Counted from the first letter of the stretch, positions 1 to 9,217 are shown. The stretch: 48,594 nt of DNA from Acidimicrobiia bacterium (GCA_040878325.1 JBBDMM010000004.1:1-48594); one strand, 5' to 3'. Notes: generated by a model not told the origin, from the letters alone. Numbers and translations are program-made.

Positions 1-49
1 GTCCTGATGGACATAGACCGTCTACAAACCGTCAACGATGTCCTGATGG
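1..49. repeat. Partial 39-bp direct repeat at window edge
   Basis: GTCCTGATGG occurs at 1-10 and again at 40-49, a period of 39 bp. The first copy is cut by the window edge, so the number of copies is unknown. It lies beyond the 3' end of tldE, next to a heptamer array. Confidence 0.4.
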
Positions 50-55
50 TTCTCC

Positions 56-105
56 CGTATTGCGTATTGCGAATTGCGAATTGCGGGCCGAGCGAAGCGA
101 GGCCC
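56..105. repeat. Heptamer array (AATACGC class) plus hairpin behind tldE
   Basis: Four 7-bp units (CGTATTG twice, CGAATTG twice) fill 56-83. They run into an imperfect inverted repeat, GGGCC...GGCCC, at 85-105, whose core reads GAGCGAAGCGA. The minus-strand tldE stop codon (108-110) is two bases away, so in the mRNA the hairpin follows the stop directly and may act in termination or 3'-end protection. The same hairpin-plus-array arrangement recurs at 38050-38091, and the same core at 17101-17120. Confidence 0.75.
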
Positions 106-107
106 CT

Positions 108-1439
108 CTACCCTTCCGTTCCCCCCGTGAAGTGCCAGCTGGCGAGACGCATCGACGGGGCCCGCACGAAGCCGGCTCCGAACTCGGAGTCCGCGTATCG
201 GGTGTCGTCGCCGAGGCCGAGCACGTTGCCGTCCCCGAGGGCCGCCACGAACGATTGGGTGAAACGGAGGCCGGTGAGCGCCCCGGTGATCTTGCCGTTC
301 TCGATCATGAAGGTGCCGTTGCGGGTAAGCCCGGTGACCACCTGAGTCTTCGGGTCGAGGATCCGGCAGTAGTTGAAGGTTGCGACGTAGATGCCCCGGT
401 CGACCGCGGCGATCAAATCCTCCACGCTCTCACTGCCTCCGCCGACGACGAGGTCGGCGGCCACCGGCCCCCACACCGCGCTTTGCGGGTGTGCGTGCCC
501 GGTCGATTCGGCGCCTGCCGTCTTGGCGCTGCGCCGGTCGTGGGCCACTCCCGAAGTGACCCCATTTGCCACCAACTCGAGCTGACGCTTGGGCGTCCCC
601 TCGGTGTCGAAGGGCACTCCCAGGCCACCCTTCGACAGCGGATCGTCGGTGATCATGATCCGCGGGCCGAACTGCGCCTTGCCGAGCTCCACGAAGGACT
701 GGCCCTCGTTGACGGCCTTGCCGGAGAAGCCATAGACGGAGAGGAAGATCACGATCGACGCCACGCACTCCGGCGACAGCACCACTTCGTAGTCGCCGGG
801 CTTGGTGTCGTACGCGTTCATTCCCATCCGGGCGCGTTCGGCTGCCAGAGTGCCGGCGGCGCCACCGTCGATGTCACCGATGGATACAGAAGTCTGGTGG
901 GCTGAACCGGCACTCTCGCCGGTCTGGTGGATGCCATCGATCGAAGCCCGGGTGTCGTCGGCGGTGGCCTCCTGGCCCGCCGAGTTGACGAACGACCGCT
1001 CGTTGAACGAGGTGTCGCAGTACCCGGCCGCGCTCAGGCCCTCGCCCGCATCGATGAAGTCACGCACCAGTGAGGCCCGCTGCTCCGGGACCACGTCGGT
1101 GGTGCCGGGATCGACATGGCGGATCTTGGGCACCTTCGCCTTTGGCGCGATCCCGGGCCACTCCTCGTCTCGAGGCTGCAACGACGCTGCTTCGAGCGCA
1201 CCGTCGACCAACCGCTTCAAGGAGGCGTCATCGACCCGATTGCCCTGCAGCGCGGCAACCCGCCCATCGGCCGCGACCCGCAACCACACCTCGACCGTGT
1301 CCTCGCTGACGTTCTGGTGGATGAACGAGTTGGCGAACCGGGTGAGCGCCTGCCGGCCGGTCGTGGCGACCGCCTCGGCCTCGGCGCGATCGCCCACCAT
1401 TTCGATGACCCGCCGGGCGATGTCGAGTGATTTGGTCAT
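108..1439 (-). CDS. tldE: TldE/PmbA-family metallopeptidase subunit
   Basis: 443 aa, matching TldE/PmbA along its length. In characterised systems TldE pairs with TldD to form a cytosolic protease that trims unfolded or RiPP-precursor peptides. The HEXXXH motif of TldD is absent, as expected for the non-catalytic partner. An upstream in-frame start exists at 1553, but the ATG at 1437-1439 overlaps the tldD stop by 4 nt (ATGA) and begins the conserved N-terminus (MTKSLDIARR), so I chose it. Translation is therefore probably coupled to tldD. No peptide-natural-product precursor is visible nearby, so the substrate is unknown. Confidence 0.92.
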   Translation of the reverse strand: MTKSLDIARRVIEMVGDRAEAEAVATTGRQALTRFANSFIHQNVSEDTVEVWLRVAADGRVAALQGNRVDDASLKRLVDGALEAASLQPRDEEWPGIAPKAKVPKIRHVDPGTTDVVPEQRASLVRDFIDAGEGLSAAGYCDTSFNERSFVNSAGQEATADDTRASIDGIHQTGESAGSAHQTSVSIGDIDGGAAGTLAAERARMGMNAYDTKPGDYEVVLSPECVASIVIFLSVYGFSGKAVNEGQSFVELGKAQFGPRIMITDDPLSKGGLGVPFDTEGTPKRQLELVANGVTSGVAHDRRSAKTAGAESTGHAHPQSAVWGPVAADLVVGGGSESVEDLIAAVDRGIYVATFNYCRILDPKTQVVTGLTRNGTFMIENGKITGALTGLRFTQSFVAALGDGNVLGLGDDTRYADSEFGAGFVRAPSMRLASWHFTGGTEG

Positions 1440-2875
1440 CCCCGCACCCCCACTCTCACGGTGCCGAACCGGCCGGGGCTTGCGCTGTGACCGGTGTGGG
1501 CCACCTGCATCGGCTGACCCTTGCCACAGTTCGGAGTGCCCCAGTGCACCCACTCCGATTCACCGGCGAGCATGTCGAGCTGCGCCCAGAACTTCGGCGT
1601 GATGCCGGTGTAGGTCGGGTTCTTGATCATCTTTCCCCGCTTCCCATTCTTGATCTCCCAGCCGATCTCGCAACCGAACTGGAAGTTGAGCCGCTTGTCG
1701 TCGATCGACCACGAGCGGTTCGTCGACATGAGGATTCCGTCCTCGGTCTCGGCGATCATCTCGTCGAGCGAGGAGTCACCGGGGAGCAGCCCCACGTTGG
1801 TCATCCGCACCATCGGCAGACGATTGAACCCGTCGGCCCGCACCATCCCGCCCGGGGGAAGGGACGCGATCGACGCCGAATCACGGCCCGAAAGCACGCC
1901 CACCCAAATTCCCTCGTCCACGATCGCAACCCGCTGTGCCGGAGTCCCTTCGTCGTCGTAACCGAAGCTCCCGAGCGCCCCGGGCAGGGTGGCGTCGGCG
2001 GTGATGTTCATCAAGGGCGACCCATACTTGTGGGTGCCCAGCTTCGGCAGTTCGAGGTGCGAGGTGCCGGCGAATGCCGCCTCCCACCCGAGGATGCGGT
2101 CGAGTTCGATGGCATGGCCCACCGACTCGTGGATCTGCAGTGCCAACTGGCTCCCCTCGAGAATCAGGGTCTCCTCGCCTTCGGGACAATCGGCGGCGCC
2201 AAGGAGCGCGGCGGCCTCCTCGGCGATGCGGCCGGCGTTGGCGGCGAAGTCCCAGCGGCGGATCACCTCGTACCCGCCGGTCTCGTACTGGCCGAACGAC
2301 TGCGGGTAGGACCGTCGCTGGGTTTCGGCCTCGCCCACCGCGGTGGCGGCGAAGCCACCGCCCGTCTCGACGAGGTGCTGGCTGATGCGATGGCCCTGCG
2401 AGGAGACGAACCACTTACGGGTGTCCCACGCACCGAGGGAGCCGCGGGCGAGTCGAATCTGATCGACGGCCTGCATCGTCTCGGTGACCCCGACGAGGAG
2501 GTCGACCTTCTCGGATAGGGAAACATCGAGGGAGGGCTCCTGATGCGGTGTCTCGTAGTTCGCCTGAACGACAGGGACATCGGCGAGAGGCATCGGGTCG
2601 CCAGGCGCGACAGCCGACGCCCTGGCGATCTGCGCGGCGCGCTCACCGGCATGGCGGAGCGCTGCGTCGGAGGTATCCGGGGTCGCGAAGAAGCCCCACG
2701 AGGATCCGACCAGAGCCCTGACCCCGACACCGGCGGATTCGTTGCGGTCGACGCTCTGAACCCGCCCATTGAGGACCTCGATGGCCTCCCCCCGGCCCTC
2801 GACGAACCGCGCATCGGCGTATTTGGCGCCGGCGGCCAGTGCCCCCTCGACTGCCTTCTCAGCTAGCTCGAACAA
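1436..2875 (-). CDS. tldD: TldD-family zinc metallopeptidase subunit
   Basis: 479 aa, normal length. The zinc-binding HEXXXH motif is intact at residues 249-254 (HESVGH), followed by the conserved downstream Glu region. With the overlapping tldE it should form the heterodimeric TldD/E protease in the cytosol. The start is TTG at 2873-2875, with a GGGAG ribosome-binding site 6-8 bases upstream and the conserved N-terminus (MFELAEKAVEGAL). A heptamer array lies just upstream (2892-2919), in the spacer shared with the end of the preceding minus-strand gene. Confidence 0.94.
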   Translation of the reverse strand: MFELAEKAVEGALAAGAKYADARFVEGRGEAIEVLNGRVQSVDRNESAGVGVRALVGSSWGFFATPDTSDAALRHAGERAAQIARASAVAPGDPMPLADVPVVQANYETPHQEPSLDVSLSEKVDLLVGVTETMQAVDQIRLARGSLGAWDTRKWFVSSQGHRISQHLVETGGGFAATAVGEAETQRRSYPQSFGQYETGGYEVIRRWDFAANAGRIAEEAAALLGAADCPEGEETLILEGSQLALQIHESVGHAIELDRILGWEAAFAGTSHLELPKLGTHKYGSPLMNITADATLPGALGSFGYDDEGTPAQRVAIVDEGIWVGVLSGRDSASIASLPPGGMVRADGFNRLPMVRMTNVGLLPGDSSLDEMIAETEDGILMSTNRSWSIDDKRLNFQFGCEIGWEIKNGKRGKMIKNPTYTGITPKFWAQLDMLAGESEWVHWGTPNCGKGQPMQVAHTGHSASPGRFGTVRVGVRG

Positions 2876-2891
2876 GTGGACTCCCTTCGGA

Positions 2892-2919
2892 GAATCAAGT
2901 AGCAGGAATCAAGAATCAC
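2892..2919. repeat. Heptamer array, GAATCAA class
   Basis: Four units in phase: GAATCAA (2892), GTAGCAG (2899), GAATCAA (2906) and GAATCAC (2913). The array overlaps the stop codon (2916-2918) of the upstream YbdK-type gene. The related unit TTGATTC recurs at 17837-17850. Confidence 0.65.
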
Positions 2920-4052
2920 AGTCCGGTTCTGGTGTCTGCGATCAACTCATCCACCACGTCACGCAAGGCCTCCTTGGGCTCTTTGCCTGACTCCAGGGAA
3001 GCACGGTAGATCGCCAATTGACGGTCCGCGCTGGTTCCGGTGACCACTATCCCGCGGGCACTATCGACAGCATCGGCGCAGCCGAGTTCGATCGCATCCT
3101 GGTGCACCAGGCCGATGATCTCCTCGACCAGGTCGGCATACGGCACCAGCTCCCCCTTGCCGAAGTCCATCAGACTCGCCTCGACGCCATAGCGCTGGGC
3201 CCTCCAGGTGTTCTCCGAGACCAGCATGTCGGCGTAGGCACGCCACCGCTGATTCTCGGACCGCCGGCGGAACAGCATCGCCAGGAGCGACTGGAACAGG
3301 GCAGCAATGGCGATGCCATCCTCGATCCGGGTACAGACATCGGCGATCCTCATCTCGATGGTCGGATACCGGGCCGAGGGGCGGACGTCCCACCACAACT
3401 TGGTGGCATCCTCGATGAGCCCGGCGTCGACGAGCACGGCAACGTGCCGCTCGTACTCCGCCCAGGACGAGAATTGCTCGGGGAGGCCAGTGCGGGGCAG
3501 CGAGTAGAAGACGCTCATCCGATACGACTTGAGCCCGGTCTCGACGCCATGCCAGAACGGGGACGACGTGCTCATGGCCAGTAGGTGCGGCAGAAAGTAC
3601 GTCACTTGATTCATGAGGTCGAGCCGCAACTCACGGTCCTCGATCCCCACATGTACGTGCATTCCGCAGATGACCAGCCGCCGCACCACCACCTGCAGGT
3701 CGCGCGCCATCGTGAGATACCGATCAGCCTCGGTGACCTGCTGGTCGGCCCAGTCGGCGAAGGGGTGGGTGGATGCGGCGATGAAGGCGATGCCGTGGCG
3801 GTCGACCACCTCGCACAGGGCGGCGCGGAGCCGCAGCAGGTCGGCCCGAGCGGTCGGCACGTCGGCACAGACTGCGGTCCCCACCTCGAGCTGCGCACGA
3901 AGGAATTCCGGGCTCACCTGGCTCCCGAGCACCTTGCGGCAATCTTCCAGCACCTGCTCCGGGGGGTTGCGCAAGAGATCCCTCGTCTCCGGATCGACGA
4001 GGAGGTACTCCTCTTCGATGCCGATGCTGAACGCGGGACGGCGGCGGGGCAT
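2916..4052 (-). CDS. YbdK-type carboxylate-amine ligase (GCS2 family)
   Basis: 378 aa, usual length for the GCS2/YbdK family of ATP-dependent glutamate-cysteine-ligase-like enzymes. Visible family marks are GIEEEYLL near residue 11 (metal and ATP ligands) and MHVHVGIED at about 131-139. Known members have weak glutamate-cysteine ligase activity, or act as amine ligases in cofactor pathways; the substrate cannot be read here. The ATG at 4050-4052 was preferred to the upstream in-frame ATGs because the conserved domain begins within ten residues and a TATCGT -10 box lies 8 bases before it. Confidence 0.85.
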   Translation of the reverse strand: MPRRRPAFSIGIEEEYLLVDPETRDLLRNPPEQVLEDCRKVLGSQVSPEFLRAQLEVGTAVCADVPTARADLLRLRAALCEVVDRHGIAFIAASTHPFADWADQQVTEADRYLTMARDLQVVVRRLVICGMHVHVGIEDRELRLDLMNQVTYFLPHLLAMSTSSPFWHGVETGLKSYRMSVFYSLPRTGLPEQFSSWAEYERHVAVLVDAGLIEDATKLWWDVRPSARYPTIEMRIADVCTRIEDGIAIAALFQSLLAMLFRRRSENQRWRAYADMLVSENTWRAQRYGVEASLMDFGKGELVPYADLVEEIIGLVHQDAIELGCADAVDSARGIVVTGTSADRQLAIYRASLESGKEPKEALRDVVDELIADTRTGL

Positions 4053-4060
4053 GGTGCGGA

Positions 4061-4066
4061 ACGATA
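4061..4066 (-). promoter_or_regulatory. -10 box for YbdK-type gene
   Basis: TATCGT on the minus strand, 8 bases before the ATG at 4052. It fits the window-wide leaderless pattern. Confidence 0.45.
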
Positions 4067-4107
4067 CCCACCAGTGCCTGCGGTTAACGATGCGGCCCGC
4101 ATTTCGG

Positions 4108-4113
4108 TAGCGT
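4108..4113 (+). promoter_or_regulatory. -10 box for 4120 gene
   Basis: TAGCGT, 6 bases before the ATG at 4120, with no ribosome-binding site between. This suggests a leaderless mRNA and, with 4061-4066, a compact divergent promoter. Confidence 0.5.
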
Positions 4114-4119
4114 TCGCCC

Positions 4120-5202
4120 ATGACCGATCGCACAGCTCTTGACCGCATTGCCGACTGGGTCCAGGCGGAAGAAGATCTCACCCTCGACGACCACGGTCGA
4201 ATCGTCGTCGGTGACGAGATGATCATCGAGGTCGAAACGGACGAAGACCGCCTGCTGCTGACCCATCGCTCGCTGGAACCGGTGGCCACCCCCGAGCGGA
4301 TCGCCGAGCTGCGATCACTACTTCCCGGGCGGGCCACGACGATGACCGGCGAGGTCGCGCCAGTCGAGTCGGGCACGGCCGTCCACTTGACCAATCGCGT
4401 ATACCTGGACGGCCTGAATCACCAGACGTTTGCGACCGCCCTCCGCGATCTGGTTGGGGCGGTCGACGCCCTGGCGATCGATCACACGCCCCACGAACCG
4501 GCCGAGCCGGTTGTGGCGAAGTCGACGGCCGAGGTACCGATGGAGCCCGAGCCGACCCGCGTGATGGATCCGGTGTGGATCGCGACGCACGCCGTGCCGG
4601 CGGGGGGGATGCCCGCATGGCCCGAGCCGAATCCGGAGCTCCAGCCCACCGCCATGCTCGAGGCCAGGGTCAGGTTGTCGATTGCCGAACGGCGCGGCGA
4701 CTGGGCACGAGTGGTCGGATCGAACGGGTGGACCGGCTGGGTCGATGCCCGCCGAATCGCACCGCTGGCTGCCGCCGAACCTGCAGCAGTCACTCCCGCC
4801 ACGGCGGGGGGTTCCAGGCCGGTGAACCCCCTGCTGCTCGCCGGCGCGTTCTTCACGGCACTGTCGGCGCTGCTGCCGTGGCTCCAGGACGGTCGCAACT
4901 CGATGGAGCTGACCCTTGGCTTTCTATGGGACTTCGAGGCCGAGGGAGCGCCGTACATCGGGTGGGTGCTGATCGGACTCGCTGCCCTCGTGCTCGGCAC
5001 CGCGTTCCTCAAGCGTCCCTTGGGCCCGGCAGTGCTTCTCGGAATCCTCACCGTCGCGGTGGCAGGCCTGTTCGTGGCCCAGTTGTACCGAGCCCTCGAG
5101 CAAGGCGGCGGTGGATTCGACGATCTGAAGGAGATCGTCGGATGGGCGCCCGGGGTGACCCTCGGCGCCGGGATTTTGACTCTGATCGGCGGCACCCGAT
5201 AG
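4120..5202 (+). CDS. Four-TM protein with N-terminal YbjN-like and SH3-like domains
   Basis: 360 aa; I do not recognise a named family. Residues 1-120 look like a soluble alpha/beta domain reminiscent of YbjN or secretion-chaperone folds (weak). Residues 120-175 form a Pro/Glu-rich linker. Residues 175-215 look like a bacterial SH3 domain (ARVVGSNGWTGWVDARRI). Four hydrophobic segments follow at about 237-255, 280-296, 303-322 and 341-358. The soluble part is on the N side without a signal peptide, so it is probably cytosolic. It lies 7 bp before the Tam-like gene and is likely cotranscribed with it. Function unknown. Confidence 0.8.
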   Translation: MTDRTALDRIADWVQAEEDLTLDDHGRIVVGDEMIIEVETDEDRLLLTHRSLEPVATPERIAELRSLLPGRATTMTGEVAPVESGTAVHLTNRVYLDGLNHQTFATALRDLVGAVDALAIDHTPHEPAEPVVAKSTAEVPMEPEPTRVMDPVWIATHAVPAGGMPAWPEPNPELQPTAMLEARVRLSIAERRGDWARVVGSNGWTGWVDARRIAPLAAAEPAAVTPATAGGSRPVNPLLLAGAFFTALSALLPWLQDGRNSMELTLGFLWDFEAEGAPYIGWVLIGLAALVLGTAFLKRPLGPAVLLGILTVAVAGLFVAQLYRALEQGGGGFDDLKEIVGWAPGVTLGAGILTLIGGTR

Positions 5203-5209
5203 CCCCCCG

Positions 5210-5977
5210 ATGACGAGCTGGGACCCGGCGCAGTACGACCGGTACGCCGGGGAACGGCTGCGGCCGGCACTCGACCTCATCGCCCGGATCCCTATCGCTC
5301 CACGATCGATCTGGGACCTCGGGTGCGGGACCGGGTCGATCACCGCGCTGCTGGCGAAGCGGTGGCCCGAAGCCACGGTTGGCGGGCTCGATTCCTCACC
5401 CACCATGCTCGGTCGGGCCCGGGAGATACCTGGCATCGAATGGCGGCTCGCCGACATCGCGTCGTGGGAACCCGAACAGCCTCCGGAACTGATCTTCTCG
5501 AATGCCGCGCTGCACTGGCTCGACGACCACGCCACGCTGCTGCCACGTCTTGCCGCGCAGGTGGCCCCCGGTGGGGTGCTCGCCGTTCAGATGCCCCGGA
5601 ACTTCGACGAGCCCTCGCACGCCCTCCTCGCGGCGACGGCTGCTTCGAGCCGGTGGCGGGAGGCTGTCGGCCACTTGGTCCGCCCGGCCCCTGTTGCCGA
5701 GCCGGCCGAATACCACCACCTCCTCTCCGGTCGGTTCGCAACGCTGGACATTTGGGAGACCGTCTACTTCCAGGTCCTCGAGGGCGAGGACCCGGTCGCC
5801 GAGTGGGCTCGGGGCACCGCCGCCCGCCCCTACCTCGACGCGCTCGACGGCCACGGCGAAGAGTTCATGGAGGATTACGCGTCCCGCCTGCGCCGGGCGT
5901 ACCCGCGAAGTGACGATGGAACGACACTCTTCCCATTCCGTCGGCTGTTCCTCATCGGAGTTGGCCCGATCGGCTGA
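5210..5977 (+). CDS. tam: Trans-aconitate 2-methyltransferase-like SAM methyltransferase
   Basis: 255 aa, the length of Tam. The N-terminus (SWDPAQYDRYAGERLRPALDL) and SAM motif I (DLGCGTG, 36-42) are typical of Tam, which methylates trans-aconitate to protect the TCA cycle from this aconitase by-product. Another class I methyltransferase with the same fold cannot be excluded without comparison. It starts 7 bp after the preceding gene, so it probably shares its transcript. Confidence 0.82.
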   Translation: MTSWDPAQYDRYAGERLRPALDLIARIPIAPRSIWDLGCGTGSITALLAKRWPEATVGGLDSSPTMLGRAREIPGIEWRLADIASWEPEQPPELIFSNAALHWLDDHATLLPRLAAQVAPGGVLAVQMPRNFDEPSHALLAATAASSRWREAVGHLVRPAPVAEPAEYHHLLSGRFATLDIWETVYFQVLEGEDPVAEWARGTAARPYLDALDGHGEEFMEDYASRLRRAYPRSDDGTTLFPFRRLFLIGVGPIG

Positions 5978-6025
5978 CGAAGCCCCCAGCGTTGATCGCG
6001 GGCATCCCTAGTGTGAACGGAGGTC

Positions 6026-7948
6026 ATGCGCCTCCGCACCCTGCTCCGCCCGCTGCTCGCCCTCGCGCTCCTCACCGGGGCGTGCTCACGGGGCGGGCTC
6101 AGCCCCGACTCGGTTGGCACTTCCACCACTCCGGCGAACACCACGACGGCTCAAGCCAATCCCGATGACCTGGCCGCTGCGGTCGCGACGGCCGAAGGCT
6201 TCTACCTGGCAATCGGCTCGGGTGACCTCAGTGCCGCCGCGGCGTTCTCGAGCGCCTCGACCGAGGACATCTCGTCCGCGGTCGCTGCATGGAACAACGA
6301 ACTCGCACTCGACTCGGCCACGTTCGAGATCGGCGCCGTTGATCTCGCCGGCGACACAGCCACAGTCGAAGTGACGGTGTTCCTCCGCTCGGCGTCGTTC
6401 GGCGAATGGGAGTACACCACGACCGCCGCCCTCACCCGGACGGTCGGGTGGCAGATCGACTGGTCTCCGGGGGCGCTCCATCCGGATCTCGAAGCCGGTG
6501 ATCGGCTGGAGGTGGTCGCCGAGTGGCCCCGGCGCGGGGCGATTCTGGCGGGCGACGGCGTGCCCCTGGCTTATCAGGGCCCGGTCCACGTGATCGGCGT
6601 CGTCCCCCAATGGATCGAGGATCTGGACGAGGTCACCCAACTGTTGGAGGTGCTCGCCGGTATCCCTCCGTCCGCGGTCGTCGCGGAGATCGAACGGCCT
6701 GGCGTCCAACCGGACTGGTTCCTGCCGGTGGGGACCATCGATGCGGCGAGAGTCGGTGATGCAGCCACCCTTGCCGCGACGCCGGGGGTCATCCTTCAGG
6801 ACGGGGTCGCCCGAATCCTGCCGTCGGGCGATCTCGCCGATCACATCGTCGGCAAGGTGGCACCCATCACCCTCGACCAACTGACCGCGTGGGGCCGGCC
6901 CTACAAAGTCGGGGACTTGGTGGGCCGCTCCGGACTCGAGTTGGCGCTCGAACCCGTCCTCGCCGGATCCCCCGACCTGCGGGTGGTCAGGATCAACCGA
7001 TACGGTCGCGAGGTGGCGGAGCTACTTCTTGTCGCCGGCCGCCCCGCAGCCGATGTGAGAACCACCCTCGATCTCCGAGCGCAGCGACTCACTGAACGAG
7101 CCATCGCCCGCGTCGAACTTCCGGCAGCGATCGTGCTGGTCGACGTTGCCACCGGCGGAGTGGTCGCTTCGGCCAGCAGCCCCGACGACGGGATCGACCG
7201 TGCCCTGTTTGGCCTCTACCCACCGGGCTCCTCCTTCAAGGTGGTCACCGCGGCGGCTCTGCTGGCCACCGGACTCACTCCGGGCTCCCCGGTCGAGTGC
7301 CCGGCCGAGGTGTTCGTGGGCGGGCTCCGGATTGGCAACGCAGGGGACCTCGACCTGGGAAGCATCGACCTCCAGACCGCCCTGGCCGAGTCCTGTAACA
7401 CCACCTTCGCCGCAATGGCGGCGGACTTGTTGGCGGGCGGAGCGCTGGCAGCGACGGCCCGGGGCTCGTTCGGATTCGACACCGGATACGAGGTAGGACT
7501 CCCCGCAGCAACCTCCCGCTTCCCCGATCCCGCCGACTCCGCCGAACTCGGTGCCCAGGCAATGGGCCAGGGCCGGGTGCTGGTGACCCCGATCCATCAG
7601 GCGTCCGTCGCCGCCGCCGTCGCCGGTTCCGGGTGGCTCGCTCCGACGCTGCTGGCCGACCTCGCCGGCCGAGTGCGGATACCGCTCGATGCGACGGTGC
7701 AAGCGAGTCTGGCGTCGATGATGCGGCTCTCGGTCTCCGACGGCACCGCCCAGCAGGCAGACGTGCCGGGACGCCAGGTTGCGGGAAAGACCGGGTCAGC
7801 CGAGTTCGACGACACCGGATCGACCCACGCCTGGTTCATCGGCTTCTGGGACGACTACGCCATCGCGGTGGTCGTCGAGGGAGGCGGTTCAGGGGGGCAA
7901 GTGGCAGCACCGATCGCCGCCGAACTGATCGAGCTACTCGGGGACTGA
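6026..7948 (+). CDS. Class B penicillin-binding protein, lipoprotein type
   Basis: 640 aa. The N-terminus is a lipoprotein signal (LALALLTGAC, Cys20) followed by a Thr-rich linker. Residues 45-150 resemble the NTF2-like MecA_N domain, then comes a dimerisation domain, and the transpeptidase domain runs from about 345. All three active-site motifs are present: SSFK (402-405), SCN (456-458) and KTG (588-590). It should crosslink peptidoglycan at the outer face of the membrane. The domain order resembles PBP2a/PBP3-type enzymes that can have low beta-lactam affinity, but nothing here tests resistance. GGAGG lies just before the ATG. It appears to be a single transcription unit. Confidence 0.92.
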   Translation: MRLRTLLRPLLALALLTGACSRGGLSPDSVGTSTTPANTTTAQANPDDLAAAVATAEGFYLAIGSGDLSAAAAFSSASTEDISSAVAAWNNELALDSATFEIGAVDLAGDTATVEVTVFLRSASFGEWEYTTTAALTRTVGWQIDWSPGALHPDLEAGDRLEVVAEWPRRGAILAGDGVPLAYQGPVHVIGVVPQWIEDLDEVTQLLEVLAGIPPSAVVAEIERPGVQPDWFLPVGTIDAARVGDAATLAATPGVILQDGVARILPSGDLADHIVGKVAPITLDQLTAWGRPYKVGDLVGRSGLELALEPVLAGSPDLRVVRINRYGREVAELLLVAGRPAADVRTTLDLRAQRLTERAIARVELPAAIVLVDVATGGVVASASSPDDGIDRALFGLYPPGSSFKVVTAAALLATGLTPGSPVECPAEVFVGGLRIGNAGDLDLGSIDLQTALAESCNTTFAAMAADLLAGGALAATARGSFGFDTGYEVGLPAATSRFPDPADSAELGAQAMGQGRVLVTPIHQASVAAAVAGSGWLAPTLLADLAGRVRIPLDATVQASLASMMRLSVSDGTAQQADVPGRQVAGKTGSAEFDDTGSTHAWFIGFWDDYAIAVVVEGGGSGGQVAAPIAAELIELLGD

Positions 7949-7968
7949 CGCCGGGTTCGCTCACCCCC

Positions 7969-7974
7969 TAAGGT
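7969..7974 (+). promoter_or_regulatory. -10 box for nitroreductase gene
   Basis: TAAGGT, 7 bases before the ATG at 7982; leaderless spacing. Confidence 0.45.
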
Positions 7975-7981
7975 CGGCGGC

Positions 7982-8512
7982 ATGCCATCCACCTCCGACT
8001 CGTTCTATTCGGCCATCCGGTCGCTCCGGGTGGTGCGAGCCTTTCGGCCCGACCCGATTCCCGGTGAAGTGCTCGATGAGATTCTCGAGGCGGGGCGCTG
8101 GACCGGTTCATCGAAGAACCGGCAGGGTTGGGCATTCATCGTCGTCGTAGACGAACGCGACCGTCTGGCATCGGCCGGAAGCTTCACCGACCCCATCCGC
8201 TCCTCGGTGGCCACCATCGCCCTGGTCCGCACCGATGAGGGGAACGACTTCGACATTGGCCGGATCGCCCAGAACCTGATGCTGGCGGCCGCCTCTCGCG
8301 GAATCGGGTCCTGCCCCATCACGCTTCACGACACGGCCCGGGCACGCGAGGTGCTCGGAATTCCGTCGGAGGCCGAATGCCGTTATGCCATCGCCCTCGG
8401 CTATCCCGATGAGGAACGCGAGCGCGCCGTGCGAGCTGAGCGGCGGGCGCAGGGGTTCACGGGAAGAAAACCCATCGAGCAGATCGTGCATCGTGAGGTG
8501 TGGGGAAGCTAG
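7982..8512 (+). CDS. Nitroreductase-family flavoprotein
   Basis: 176 aa, a short member of the NADH/FMN nitroreductase fold. Family marks are SAIRSLRVVRAFRPDPIP (SxRxxRxF, FMN phosphate binding), the GRWTGSSKNRQGW loop, and the later GIGSCPITL segment. Substrates cannot be predicted. It ends 9 bp before the stop codon of the convergent XdhC-type gene, leaving no room for a conventional terminator. Confidence 0.85.
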   Translation: MPSTSDSFYSAIRSLRVVRAFRPDPIPGEVLDEILEAGRWTGSSKNRQGWAFIVVVDERDRLASAGSFTDPIRSSVATIALVRTDEGNDFDIGRIAQNLMLAAASRGIGSCPITLHDTARAREVLGIPSEAECRYAIALGYPDEERERAVRAERRAQGFTGRKPIEQIVHREVWGS

Positions 8513-8521
8513 GCAGGCCTC

Positions 8522-9217
8522 TCAACCTCTTCGAACCGACACCATTTCGGCGACGATCGACACGGCTATCTCCTCCGGGGTGACCCCTCCGATGCCCAGG
8601 CCGACCGGGCCGTGGATTCGATCGATGTCCTCTTTGGAGAAGCCTTCCGTCGACAAGCGCTCGATCCGGGCGATGTGAGTTCGCATCGATCCGAGGGCCC
8701 CGATGTAGCGGGCGGGGGTACGAAGCAGGGCGGGCATCAGCTCGGCCTCGAACCGTGCCTCGTGCAGCAGTGAGACCACATAGGTCGCCGCGTCAGGGGC
8801 CCACTCCGCAAGCAATTCGCCCGGCCAACCGACCTTCACCGCAATGGCTGCCGGAAAGCGCGACTCCCGGGCAAAGGCGGGCCGGGGGTCACCCACCTGG
8901 ATTTCGAAGCCGACCATGGCAGCCATCGCACACAACGCCTCGGCGATTGGCCCGGCGCCGAACACGAGGAGCCGAGGGGGCGGAGAGATCGCTTCGACAA
9001 AGAACTCCCCCGTCTCGGTGGTGACAGTGCCCGACCGACCCCGGCCTAGAAGGTCGACGGCTCGAACCTTGACTTCGTCGGGGATCTCGAACCTGCCCGC
9101 CAGTACTTCCCCGGACGCGCTCAGCAGCACGCGATCGCCGCTCGCGAGGCCCGTGACCAGCGCGCCCGCCCGGCGATGCTCCAGCAGGTCGCGGGCGGCG
9201 TCGAGCGGGTCGATCAC
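8522..9217 (-). CDS. XdhC C-terminal (Rossmann) domain protein
   Basis: 231 aa. It carries the C-terminal half of XdhC/CoxI: a Rossmann motif (VFGAGPIAEAL) and the closing signature around GPVGLGIGGVTPEEIAVSIVAE. XdhC proteins insert sulfurated molybdenum cofactor into xanthine-dehydrogenase-type hydroxylases. The start is a GTG at 9215-9217 overlapping the upstream gene's stop by 4 nt (GTGA), so translation is coupled. The full-length protein is split over two genes. No molybdenum hydroxylase gene is in the window. Confidence 0.85.
   Translation of the reverse strand: MIDPLDAARDLLEHRRAGALVTGLASGDRVLLSASGEVLAGRFEIPDEVKVRAVDLLGRGRSGTVTTETGEFFVEAISPPPRLLVFGAGPIAEALCAMAAMVGFEIQVGDPRPAFARESRFPAAIAVKVGWPGELLAEWAPDAATYVVSLLHEARFEAELMPALLRTPARYIGALGSMRTHIARIERLSTEGFSKEDIDRIHGPVGLGIGGVTPEEIAVSIVAEMVSVRRG

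Noticed and set aside
1427-2518. 363-codon + strand frame over tldD
   Set aside because: Antisense to tldD, which has HEXXXH and full-length family similarity; no family features of its own.
9214-9217. UGA between the two xdhC genes as a Sec codon
   Set aside because: Reading through the TGA leaves the frame of the second gene; a GTGA overlap explains the junction.
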